Assembly (NCBI GenBank): GCA_012797505.1
Contig: JAAZOZ010000326.1
Coordinates: 1 to 6,956 of the forward strand
DNA from: Smithella sp.
GTDB taxonomy: Bacteria; Desulfobacterota; Syntrophia; Syntrophales; Smithellaceae
DNA length: 6,956 nucleotides
Reading direction: 5' to 3'
Shown: positions 1 to 6,118 of the stretch, piece after piece
Layout: the number at the start of each line of letters is the position of its first letter
Numbering within the stretch: the stretch's first letter is position 1
Notes under the pieces: model-generated
The model's database searches: none
The model's input: only the letters and a program-made list of their open reading frames with translations
Told to the model about the DNA's origin: nothing
Made by a program: the position numbers and the translations under genes

Positions 1-1691
1 CAGATGGACCGGGGATTCTGATAGCAGCAGTTGGCAAAGCCCACCAGGTAGTTGCGCAGTTCGTGAAAGCGCACGATTTCATCGACAAAGCCTTTCTTCG
101 CGCAGAACAGCGGCCCCGACGTATCGTCATAGTGTTTTACCATCTCGTTCATCTTGTCGATGACGGGCCCAAGCGGCCGGCCCGCGTCCTTTTCCTTGAC
201 GAGCCTTCGGGCGTAACTGGCCGCCGCGGCGGTTTCCCCGTGCATGACGTTAATCTCGGTCGTGGCCGTGCCGAGTGAAAAGGCATTGTTATTGTTGGCC
301 GTGGGACCGCCCAGAACGTAATGCGCCGCCGCTGTTCCCTTGCGCAGGACAACCAGCATCATCGGCAGGTGCGAGTTTTCAATCGAATAGATGAGCGACT
401 GGCCCAGGCCCAGAAGCTCCGCCTTCTCCGCGATGTCGCCCACGTCGATGCCGGACGTGTCCTGAAACCAGGCCATCGGCACCTTGTCGCGCGAGCACAG
501 CGTGACGAACTCACTCATTTTGATCAGTCCCTGGCGGTAGAGCTTGCCGCCCACGCCCATGTACTGATTGGTGTATTCCGGGTAATTGGGAAAGGCGCCC
601 TGGCGGTTCCCGACGACGCCCAGCAGATAACCGTCCACCTTGACCAGGCCGCAGTACATTTCCGGGCCGAAGCCGGGGCGGAATTCCAGATGCTCCGAGC
701 TGTCCACGAGCCTCGCCAGAACCTGCTCGAAATCGTAAACGCGCTTTTTGTTGACCGGAATGATCGAGGCGATTTCCGAGGGAGGGTAAGCAGGTTCAGC
801 GGGGGCTGCCACGCGAAAGAAGCGTGGATGGTAGGCGGGCAGATCGTCCATGTAATCTTTAATTGCGTCCAAGACCTGGGTTTCCTCGTCGAAGACCGCA
901 CGGAAAAATCCCGTGACGTCGTGGTGGATTTTGACGCTGCCGGGCGGAACGGACTTGAAGTGCCGCGTGGCGTTGATGAGCTCTTCCGCGCCTTCTTCAT
1001 CGAAAAATCCCTTGGGGGACATGCCGCTCACGATGCCGCCGCCGCCCACGGCCATGTTGGCCTTCTTGTGCGCGAGCAGAATCGTCGGGCTGATGGACTG
1101 GTAGCCGCCGCCCGCGGGATTGGTGCCGTAAATGCCGGCGATGACCGGGATGCCCATCTGTTCCAGTTCGGCATGGCGGAAGAAGCACGTGCCCTGGCCC
1201 CGGCGGTTGGCGTACATCTTTTCCTGCTCGGGCAGCTTCACCCCGGAACAGTTCACCAGCCACACCAGCGGCAGGTGCAGGAGCTTGGCGATGTCGGTTA
1301 CACGCAGGTTGTTGTCCGGCTGGCCGGCGATCCACGCGCCCGCCATCCATTTGTTGTTGAAGCCGATGAGGACGCACCACTTGCCTCGGATGCGCGCCAG
1401 ACCATCGACCACGCCGGTGCTCCCCGATTCCTCGTTTTCCGGATCGAAGATGCTGTGCAGCGGGCAGAAGGTCCCCGGATCGACGAGGTATTCGATGCGC
1501 TCCCAGACGCTCATCTCGCCCCGGTCGTGCAGCGTCTGCAAGGGGACGCCAACGTTCCTGATCCGCTCGACTTCCGCGTCGATGGTTTTCATGATCTCCT
1601 CGATCTTCGCGCAGTTCTCCCGCATGCTTTCGACCTGTTTGGCGGAAAGAGGTTTTCCGAGCGGATCCATCTTTTCAAAATATTGCTTCAT
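1..1691 (-). CDS. gcdA: Glutaconyl-CoA decarboxylase, carboxyltransferase (alpha) subunit, 3' end cut by window
   Basis: GcdA moves the carboxyl group of glutaconyl-CoA to biotin on the carrier subunit, giving crotonyl-CoA. The membrane beta subunit then releases CO2 and exports Na+. The reading frame is open for 563 codons from the ATG at 1691 to the window edge, where it breaks inside a codon beginning TG. From memory it aligns almost without gaps to the 587-residue Acidaminococcus fermentans GcdA, so about 25 residues are missing. Visible landmarks are KWCVLIGFNNKWMAGAW (104-120), VNCSGVKLPEQEK (146-158), IYGTNPAGGGY (187-197), NMAVGGGGI (212-220), GGKLYRQGLIKMSEFVTLC (381-399), QDTSGIDVG (410-418) and LRKGTAAAHYVLGGP (449-463). 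These are the two crotonase-like halves with their glycine-rich oxyanion loops. It has no biotinyl domain, as expected for GcdA. The start lies 12 bases after the dehydrogenase stop, behind a GGAG, so translation is probably coupled. A propionyl-CoA carboxylase-type subunit is less likely: those are shorter and lack these GcdA-specific stretches. Confidence 0.95.
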   Translation of the reverse strand, partial: MKQYFEKMDPLGKPLSAKQVESMRENCAKIEEIMKTIDAEVERIRNVGVPLQTLHDRGEMSVWERIEYLVDPGTFCPLHSIFDPENEESGSTGVVDGLARIRGKWCVLIGFNNKWMAGAWIAGQPDNNLRVTDIAKLLHLPLVWLVNCSGVKLPEQEKMYANRRGQGTCFFRHAELEQMGIPVIAGIYGTNPAGGGYQSISPTILLAHKKANMAVGGGGIVSGMSPKGFFDEEGAEELINATRHFKSVPPGSVKIHHDVTGFFRAVFDEETQVLDAIKDYMDDLPAYHPRFFRVAAPAEPAYPPSEIASIIPVNKKRVYDFEQVLARLVDSSEHLEFRPGFGPEMYCGLVKVDGYLLGVVGNRQGAFPNYPEYTNQYMGVGGKLYRQGLIKMSEFVTLCSRDKVPMAWFQDTSGIDVGDIAEKAELLGLGQSLIYSIENSHLPMMLVVLRKGTAAAHYVLGGPTANNNNAFSLGTATTEINVMHGETAAAASYARRLVKEKDAGRPLGPVIDKMNEMVKHYDDTSGPLFCAKKGFVDEIVRFHELRNYLVGFANCCYQNPRSI

Positions 1692-1697
1692 GGCTTA

Positions 1698-1701
1698 CTC
1701 C
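1698..1701 (-). promoter_or_regulatory. Ribosome binding site of gcdA
   Basis: A GGAG lies six bases before the gcdA ATG at 1691. It sits inside the 12-base gap that follows the TAG stop (1704-1706) of the upstream dehydrogenase. The spacing suits reinitiation by ribosomes finishing the upstream gene, which would keep the two products in step. It supports the ATG at 1691 as the start. Confidence 0.6.
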
Positions 1702-1703
1702 GT

Positions 1704-2861
1704 CTATGCCCGGTTGGGCGCAAAGCCCATCGTGGCGTTGGCGACGATCATCGTGTGCATGTTGGACGTGCCTTCCAGCGTTTCGAACTGCTTGGAGTCG
1801 CGCAGGAAGCGGCCGCAGGGATATTCGTCCGAATAGCCGAACGACCCGTAGAGCTTCATGCACTCGTTGGCGTCGTGAACGACGACTTTCGCGCCGTAGA
1901 GCTTGGACATGGAGGTTTCCATGACATTGGGAAGCCCTTTGTCCTTGAGCCAGGCGGAGCGGTAAACCAGATAGGCCAGCGTGTCATGGCCGATTTTCAT
2001 GTCCGCCACCTGCTGCTGAATGAGCTGGTAGCGGCCGATTTGCTTGCCGAACTGGCAGCGCTCGGTCGCGTATTTGGCGGAGGCGTCGAGAATGGCGCCG
2101 GAAAGCCCCAGCGCGCCCGCGGAGCAGCCCAGCCGGGTGGAGTTGAGCTGCGTCATGCAAATCTGGAAGCCTTTGTTCAGTTTTCCCAGCAAAAGATTTT
2201 TGGGAACCTTCACGTCTTCAAAGGTGATTTCCGCCGTATCGGAGGCCCACAGGCCGACCTTGTCGTGAATGGGTTTGCGCGTGATGCCGGGCAGGGAGTA
2301 GTCCATGATGAAGCAGCTCACGCCGTTCGCGCCCGCGTCCTTGTCCGTTTTGACATACAACAGGCCGTGGTTGCAAACCGTGCCGTTCGTGATCCACATT
2401 TTGTTGCCGTTCACCAGGTAGTAGTCGCCCTTGTCTTCGGCGCGGCATTTCATGGAGGCGACGTCCGAACCGATATCCGGTTCGGTCATGGCGAAGCTGC
2501 CGACATATTCGCCGGAGACGAATTTGGGAATGTAATGTTCTTTTTGCTCTTCCGTTCCAAATTTCTGGATGGTGAGCGCCGGACCCCAGCACTGCATGTT
2601 GAAGGCCATGCGCCAGGCGACATGCACCCTGGCCACCTGCTCGATGGCGAGCGCGCCTTCCAGAAAGCCCATGCCGTTTCCGCCGTATTGCTCGTCGATA
2701 CAGAAGCCGAAAAATCCGAGCTCTGCCATCTTGTCAAAAATTTCCCTGCGCCAGAAATGGTTTTTTTCGTCTTCCTCGACATGCGGCGCGATTTCCTTTT
2801 CGGCAAAGTTTCGCGCCGTCTCCTGAATCATTTTTTGTTCTTCCGTCAATGCAAAATCCAT
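1704..2861 (-). CDS. Acyl-CoA dehydrogenase, probably non-decarboxylating glutaryl-CoA dehydrogenase
   Basis: A 385-residue FAD flavoprotein of the acyl-CoA dehydrogenase family. The likely reaction is glutaryl-CoA to glutaconyl-CoA, with electrons passed to electron-transfer flavoprotein. The N-terminal helical domain (1-120) is followed by the flavin/substrate segment with MTEPDIGSD (125-133) and the WIT motif (156-158). The C-terminal helical domain has ERCQFGKQIG (267-276) and the catalytic-base Glu363 in TLEGTSN (361-367). Arg84 (VAWRMAFNM) lines up with the arginine that holds the distal carboxylate in glutaryl-CoA dehydrogenases; the 19-residue run from that Arg to the FG pair matches human GCDH as I recall it. 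Residue 362 before the base is Leu; decarboxylating enzymes have Tyr there and the known non-decarboxylating one has Val. An in-frame ATG at 2906 would add 15 residues, but the ATG at 2861 has a strong ribosome site and the usual MDF-L-x-E-E beginning. The gcdA neighbour strongly supports the substrate. A cyclohexane- or cyclohexenecarboxyl-CoA dehydrogenase remains possible. KEGG uses the symbol acd for the non-decarboxylating type. Confidence 0.88.
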   Translation of the reverse strand: MDFALTEEQKMIQETARNFAEKEIAPHVEEDEKNHFWRREIFDKMAELGFFGFCIDEQYGGNGMGFLEGALAIEQVARVHVAWRMAFNMQCWGPALTIQKFGTEEQKEHYIPKFVSGEYVGSFAMTEPDIGSDVASMKCRAEDKGDYYLVNGNKMWITNGTVCNHGLLYVKTDKDAGANGVSCFIMDYSLPGITRKPIHDKVGLWASDTAEITFEDVKVPKNLLLGKLNKGFQICMTQLNSTRLGCSAGALGLSGAILDASAKYATERCQFGKQIGRYQLIQQQVADMKIGHDTLAYLVYRSAWLKDKGLPNVMETSMSKLYGAKVVVHDANECMKLYGSFGYSDEYPCGRFLRDSKQFETLEGTSNMHTMIVANATMGFAPNRA

Positions 2862-2867
2862 ATTTTT

Positions 2868-2874
2868 TCCTCCC
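2868..2874 (-). promoter_or_regulatory. Ribosome binding site that fixes the dehydrogenase start
   Basis: GGGAGGA, six bases before the ATG at 2861, is close to the ideal anti-16S match. The upstream in-frame ATG at 2906 has no comparable site and would sit inside the hairpin repeat at 2900-2928. This sets the protein at 385 residues. Confidence 0.8.
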
Positions 2875-2899
2875 GGACGGTTGTTAAAGGTTGTTGACT

Positions 2900-2928
2900 T
2901 TGTCACACCGGTGAAAACCGGTGTCCAG
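2900..2928 (+). repeat. Palindromic repeat unit 1 (GAAA-loop hairpin), inverted relative to unit 2
   Basis: A 29-base unit whose core 2905-2924 folds as a perfect 8-bp stem (ACACCGGT with ACCGGTGT) closed by a GAAA loop on the plus strand. The flanks are TTGTC on the left and CCAG on the right. It matches the reverse complement of 2952-2980 at 22 of 29 positions. Six of the seven differences form three compensated base pairs. It lies 39-67 bases upstream of the dehydrogenase ATG, probably in the 5' untranslated part of that message. There is no T run on either side that would make it a typical intrinsic terminator. Confidence 0.75.
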
Positions 2929-2951
2929 GAATGAATCCATTTTTCAATCCA

Positions 2952-2980
2952 CTGGATTCCGGCTTTCGCCGGAATGATAA
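2952..2980 (-). repeat. Palindromic repeat unit 2 (GAAA-loop hairpin)
   Basis: The second copy of the same 29-base unit, in inverted orientation and 23 bases from unit 1. Core 2956-2975 is a perfect 8-bp stem (ATTCCGGC with GCCGGAAT). Read on the minus strand, the direction of local transcription, the loop is GAAA, a GNRA-type tetraloop. The sequence belongs to the common dispersed bacterial repeat class whose accidental translation gives 'LDSGFRRND' peptides. It is like a REP/BIME pair in layout. Possible roles are mRNA stability or attenuation between thiolase and dehydrogenase, or simply a mobile repeat lodged in a gap; the sequence alone does not decide. Confidence 0.75.
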
Positions 2981-2983
2981 TTT

Positions 2984-3044
2984 AGGGAACAGTCTCGTGA
3001 TCTCGCGTGCCCTCCAGGGTATCAGGTTATCGCGACGGTTTCCC
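2984..3044. repeat. Possible decayed or split copy of the palindrome at 3073-3098
   Basis: The left arm at 2984-2997 matches 3074-3087 at 12 of 14 positions (AGGGAAC-x-GTC-x-CG). The right arm at 3030-3044 (TCGCGACGGTTTCCC) resembles the right half of the same palindrome with one or two indels. About 32 bases separate the arms, including TGCCCTCCAGGG. This could be a palindromic element split by an insertion or an older diverged copy. The similarity is short and could be chance. Confidence 0.3.
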
Positions 3045-3072
3045 GCTGCTATTTTAGATTTGCGGCAATCCG

Positions 3073-3098
3073 TAGGGAACGGTCGCGACCGTTCCTTA
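3073..3098. repeat. Perfect 20-bp palindrome abutting the thiolase stop codon
   Basis: Positions 3076-3095 are a perfect 20-bp palindrome centred on CGCG, able to form an 8-bp hairpin with a CGCG loop. TA/TA pairs extend it around a G-T position to 3073-3098, which takes in the thiolase TAA (3096-3098). On the minus strand the hairpin starts right after the stop. It is followed by CTACGG and not by a U run, so a classic Rho-independent terminator is unlikely. It may mark the 3' end of the upstream message, protect it from exonucleases, or be another dispersed palindromic repeat. Any operator role is speculative. Confidence 0.6.
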
Positions 3099-4361
3099 CC
3101 TTCTTTCGATCACCATGCATATCCCCTGGCCGCCGCCGCCGCAGATCGTTTCCAGGGCGAAGCGGGCGTTGCTCCGCTGCATTTCATAAAGCAGCGTGGT
3201 CAGGCGCATCGTTCCCGTGGCGCCGATGGGGTGCCCCAGCGAGATGCCCGAACCGTTGATATTGACCTTCGCGTCCATCTGCTCGTCGGAAAGTCCCGCC
3301 AGACGGGAGTCCGCCAGACACTGCACGGCAAACGCCTCCTGGACTTCAATTAAATCCATATCGGAAATGGTCTTGCCGATTTTCCCCAGCGCCTTTGCAA
3401 CGGCTGCCGGGACGGCAGGGTAGGTAAGGGTCGGATCGGTGGCCGCGACCGCGCAGGAGCGGTAGGCGGCGATCGGTTTGATTCCCAGTTCTCTGGCTTT
3501 CTTTTCGGAAGCAAGGATGACCACGGCCGCGCCGTCGTTTTCCGAGGAGGAGTTGCCCGCCGTGCAAACGCCGTCTTTGTAAACGGGTTTTAGTTTGGCC
3601 AGACGTTCCAGGGATGAATCTTTGCGGGGGCCTTCGTCGACGCTGAAAAAAATCTCCTGACCGTTTTTGTCCTTGCCGGTGAGAACCGGAGCGATTTCGT
3701 CCGTGAACTTGCCGGCTTCCTGCGCCGCGATCGCCCGCTTGTGGGATCGAAGCGCCCAGCGGTCCGCTTCTTCGCGCGAAATGCCTTCTTTTTTGGCAGC
3801 GGCCTCCGCCCAGGTCATCATGGAGCTGAGCTCGCCGTAGCGCCAGATGGGCTGGCTCATGACGCGGCCCCGCTGGATGCGGTCGTAAAAGGGAATGCCC
3901 CACATGGCGAGCGCCCCGTGGCCGCGCGGCATGAAGCCGTATTTCTCATGGTTCTTGCCGCCCAGCCCCCATTTGATGTCTCCGGGGATGTAGAGTTCGC
4001 CCTGGCTCATCGATTCCATGCCGCCCGCAATGATGATGTCGGCGTTGCCGGTTTGAATCTGCAGCGCCCCGTAATAAACGCTTTCCAGGCCGGAGCAGCA
4101 GCGCCGGTCGATCATGCCGCCGGGGATGTGATCCGGCCAGTCGGCGTCCAGAACCGCCATGCGCGCGCCGTTGGCGCACTCGCCGTTCTGATAGGCGGAC
4201 GCCATGATGACGTCATCCACCTGGGCCGGTTCAATGCCCGCTTTTTTGACGGCCGCCTGCAGGACAATGCTGGCCAGACGGTAAATCGGAACCTCCCGAA
4301 GCGCTCCGCCGTACGCGCCGATCGGCGTCCGCGCGCAGCTGATAAACACGACATTTTCCAT
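3096..4361 (-). CDS. Thiolase, acetyl-CoA acetyltransferase type
   Basis: A 421-residue thiolase, probably catalysing acetoacetyl-CoA + CoA to two acetyl-CoA, or the reverse condensation. That places it after crotonyl-CoA in the glutaryl-CoA route. It begins MENVVFISCARTPIG, the standard thiolase opening. The nucleophilic cysteine is Cys88 in DRRCCSGLE (85-93), followed by AGGMESMS (112-119). The loop GNSSSENDGAA is at 269-279. His377 is in GISLGHPIGATG (372-383) and Cys407 in CGGGGQG (407-413). Two points are unusual: Cys88 is followed by a second Cys where Gly or Ser is common, and the usual NEAF motif reads QEAF with Gln341. Length is slightly above the common 390-400. An in-frame ATG at 4418 would overlap the malic enzyme end and lacks a good ribosome site, so 4361 is chosen. 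The exact chain-length preference cannot be read from sequence. Confidence 0.92.
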   Translation of the reverse strand: MENVVFISCARTPIGAYGGALREVPIYRLASIVLQAAVKKAGIEPAQVDDVIMASAYQNGECANGARMAVLDADWPDHIPGGMIDRRCCSGLESVYYGALQIQTGNADIIIAGGMESMSQGELYIPGDIKWGLGGKNHEKYGFMPRGHGALAMWGIPFYDRIQRGRVMSQPIWRYGELSSMMTWAEAAAKKEGISREEADRWALRSHKRAIAAQEAGKFTDEIAPVLTGKDKNGQEIFFSVDEGPRKDSSLERLAKLKPVYKDGVCTAGNSSSENDGAAVVILASEKKARELGIKPIAAYRSCAVAATDPTLTYPAVPAAVAKALGKIGKTISDMDLIEVQEAFAVQCLADSRLAGLSDEQMDAKVNINGSGISLGHPIGATGTMRLTTLLYEMQRSNARFALETICGGGGQGICMVIERR

Positions 4362-4368
4362 TGCTTTT

Positions 4369-4374
4369 CTCCCT
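4369..4374 (-). promoter_or_regulatory. Ribosome binding site that fixes the thiolase start
   Basis: AGGGAG, seven bases before the ATG at 4361, supports this start over the in-frame ATG at 4418, which overlaps the malic enzyme stop. A second GGAGGT at about 4393-4398 directly touches an out-of-frame ATG with no spacing, so it should not work for that codon. Confidence 0.7.
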
Positions 4375-4410
4375 GTGCAGTTTTGTGGATCATACCTCCG
4401 CCGGCTTTTT

Positions 4411-6078
4411 TTAACCATGTTTTTTTACCGGCACATACGACGAATAGACCGGGTCATACATCAGCGACTTGATATAGCCCGGCAAATTGGAAGGTTCCTT
4501 CATCGCGGTGAGTTTTCCGGCAAAGGCGACTTTGGCCACGGCCAGCGCAATGGCGGCCGAAACGTCGCGGATGCGCGCAAGCGACGGAAAGATTCTTCCT
4601 TGTTCAAGATCATCCTTTGATACCTGTTCATCCAGACATTTGGCCGCCGCGGCGAACATTTCATCCGTCACGCGGGTGGCTTCCGAGGCCATGACGCCGA
4701 GGCCCACGCCGGGGAAGATGTAAACGTTGTTGGCCTGCCCCGGCACAAACGTTTGACCGTTCATCTCCACCTTCGGAAACGGACTGCCGCCGGCAAAAAC
4801 GGCGCGCCCTTGTGTGTGGCGGTAAGCGTCCTCGGCCGTGCATTCCGCCCGTGAGGTCGGATTGGAAAGCGCAAAGATAATCGGACGTTCGTTCAGACGC
4901 GCCATGGCCTCCAGAATTTCCGGCCCAAAGGCGGCGGGCTGCCCCGACGCGCCGATGAGGGTTGTCGGCCGGACGGCTTCCACCACTTCCGCGAGAGTGC
5001 GGTGAAACGGAAAATCATGGGCAAAGCGGCGTTTGTGAAGGTTCAGATCCTCGCGGCCGGCCACGATGAGCCCTTTGGAATCGACAAACCAGCACCGGCC
5101 GAGGGCTTCTTCTTCGGCAAGTCCCTGCCGGATCATTGCGGAGGCCACCAGATTCCCGATGCCCAGGGCGGCTTCCCCTGCGCCCAGAAACACAATCCGC
5201 TGTTCAGTAATTTTTCCCTTAATGATGCGCAAAGCAGAGTACAGCCCGGCCAGCGTGACGCCCGCAGTGCCCTGAATGTCGTCGTCGAACATGCAGTACC
5301 GGTCGCGGTAACGGTCCAGCAGGCGGAAAGCATTCCGGTTGCCGAAGTCTTCCAACTGGATCATGACCCTGGGGAACACGTCGCCGGCGGCTTCCATGAA
5401 TTCATCGATCAGCGTATCGTACTCTTCTCCCTCCAGCCGGGGTTCCGGCAGGCCGATGTACTGCGGATCGCTCCACAATTCGTTATTGTTGGTGCCGACA
5501 TCGATCATGACGGGCAGGCAGGCCGCCGGATCAATGCCCGCGCAGGCCGTGTAGAGCGACAGCTTTCCCACGGGAATGCCCATGCCGTTGGATCCCAGGT
5601 CGCCCAGGCCCAGGATTCTTTCGCCGTCCGTGACGACAATGACCCGGACCTTCCGGTGCGGCCAGTTGAGCAGCGCCTCTTTGATGCGGCCCCGGTCGTA
5701 GCGGGTCAGCGTAATGCCGCGGGGACGCCGGTACAGATGGCTGTATTCCTGGCAGGCCAGCCCCACGGTGGGGGTGTAAACGAGGGGGCTCAGTTCTTCC
5801 AGATGGTCCACGAGCGCTTTGTAAAAAAGCTGTTCGTTGCGGTCCTGCAGGCCGATCAGATATAGGTATTTTTCCAGAGGATTGGGTTTCCGCCGGACGT
5901 TATAGATCACATGATCCACCTGCTGCTGCTGGGTCGAGATGCGCGGCGGCAGCAGACCCTGCAGGCCCAGCGCTTCGCGTTCGGCCGCGGTAAAAGCCGT
6001 CCCTTTGTTCAGGCCTGGATCGTGGAGCAGTTCCAGCCCCCGGGGAAATCCGCCCGAACGGTCATCGAAAGTTGGCAT
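4411..6078 (-). CDS. maeA: Malic enzyme (malate dehydrogenase, oxaloacetate-decarboxylating), large type
   Basis: Catalyses malate + NAD(P)+ to pyruvate + CO2 + NAD(P)H in the cytoplasm, or the reductive carboxylation of pyruvate. At 555 residues it is the long form shared by E. coli MaeA (565) and eukaryotic malic enzymes, not the ~400-residue bacterial form. In order: LNKGTAFT (23-30); YTPTVG with catalytic Tyr101; VVTDGERILGLGD (148-160) with Arg154; GKLSLYTACAGI with Lys172 (general base) and the following DVGTNN (193-198). Next come metal ligands Glu243-Asp244 and Asp267 in FDDDIQGT, where most relatives have FNDDIQGT. The dinucleotide loop is FLGAGEAALGIG (297-308), followed by SNPTSRAE (405-412) and the NNVYIFPGVGLG run (450-461). 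An ATG at 6102 would add eight residues, but its GGGAG is only three bases away; the ATG at 6078 has better spacing. NAD versus NADP use cannot be settled here. It follows the carboxyltransferase gene by 40 bases, so the two are probably co-transcribed. Confidence 0.95.
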   Translation of the reverse strand: MPTFDDRSGGFPRGLELLHDPGLNKGTAFTAAEREALGLQGLLPPRISTQQQQVDHVIYNVRRKPNPLEKYLYLIGLQDRNEQLFYKALVDHLEELSPLVYTPTVGLACQEYSHLYRRPRGITLTRYDRGRIKEALLNWPHRKVRVIVVTDGERILGLGDLGSNGMGIPVGKLSLYTACAGIDPAACLPVMIDVGTNNNELWSDPQYIGLPEPRLEGEEYDTLIDEFMEAAGDVFPRVMIQLEDFGNRNAFRLLDRYRDRYCMFDDDIQGTAGVTLAGLYSALRIIKGKITEQRIVFLGAGEAALGIGNLVASAMIRQGLAEEEALGRCWFVDSKGLIVAGREDLNLHKRRFAHDFPFHRTLAEVVEAVRPTTLIGASGQPAAFGPEILEAMARLNERPIIFALSNPTSRAECTAEDAYRHTQGRAVFAGGSPFPKVEMNGQTFVPGQANNVYIFPGVGLGVMASEATRVTDEMFAAAAKCLDEQVSKDDLEQGRIFPSLARIRDVSAAIALAVAKVAFAGKLTAMKEPSNLPGYIKSLMYDPVYSSYVPVKKHG

Positions 6079-6086
6079 CGTTTTTA

Positions 6087-6092
6087 TCCTCA
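6087..6092 (-). promoter_or_regulatory. Ribosome binding site favouring the shorter malic enzyme
   Basis: TGAGGA lies eight bases before the ATG at 6078. The alternative ATG at 6102 has GGGAG (6106-6110) only three bases away, which is too close. This argues for a 555-residue protein beginning MPTFDD, though the 563-residue form cannot be excluded. Confidence 0.55.
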
Positions 6093-6118
6093 CCCTATCC
6101 ATACTCTCCCGCGACCAG

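Noticed and set aside
524..1380. Minus-strand frames of 158 and 127 codons within gcdA
   Set aside because: These are other-frame shadows. The true gcdA frame reads without a stop from 1691 to the left edge and matches GcdA throughout.
321..2897. 858-codon open frame on the plus strand
   Set aside because: It runs antisense through most of gcdA and the whole dehydrogenase gene, both of which have clear family motifs. Its translation is rich in Arg, His, Val and Ala with no recognisable domain, and it has no ribosome site. Long antisense frames are expected opposite GC-rich codon usage.
2862..3095. Sigma-70 promoter for the dehydrogenase-gcdA pair
   Set aside because: I looked for TTGACA/TATAAT pairs at 16-18 spacing on the minus strand. 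Candidates such as TTGAAA near 2945 and TTGCCG near 3066 have no acceptable -10 partner. A promoter may exist but I cannot support one.
3073..3098. Palindrome as an intrinsic terminator of the thiolase message
   Set aside because: The stem is plausible, but on the transcribed strand it is followed by CTACGGATTG, not a U run. I keep it as a palindrome only.
2931..3353. 140-codon plus-strand frame whose product begins with an LDSGFRRND-type peptide
   Set aside because: That peptide is the well-known accidental translation of a dispersed hairpin repeat (here 2952-2980). The rest is antisense to the thiolase.
4112..4393. 93-codon minus-strand frame preceded by GGAGGT
   Set aside because: The GGAGGT touches the ATG with no spacing, and the frame overlaps the thiolase N-terminus out of frame. 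The thiolase has its own properly spaced site and clear homology.
3741..4472. 243-codon plus-strand frame
   Set aside because: Antisense to the thiolase N-terminal half and the malic enzyme end; no domain and no ribosome site.
5002..5865. 287-codon plus-strand frame
   Set aside because: Entirely antisense to the catalytic core of the malic enzyme, whose motifs are intact.
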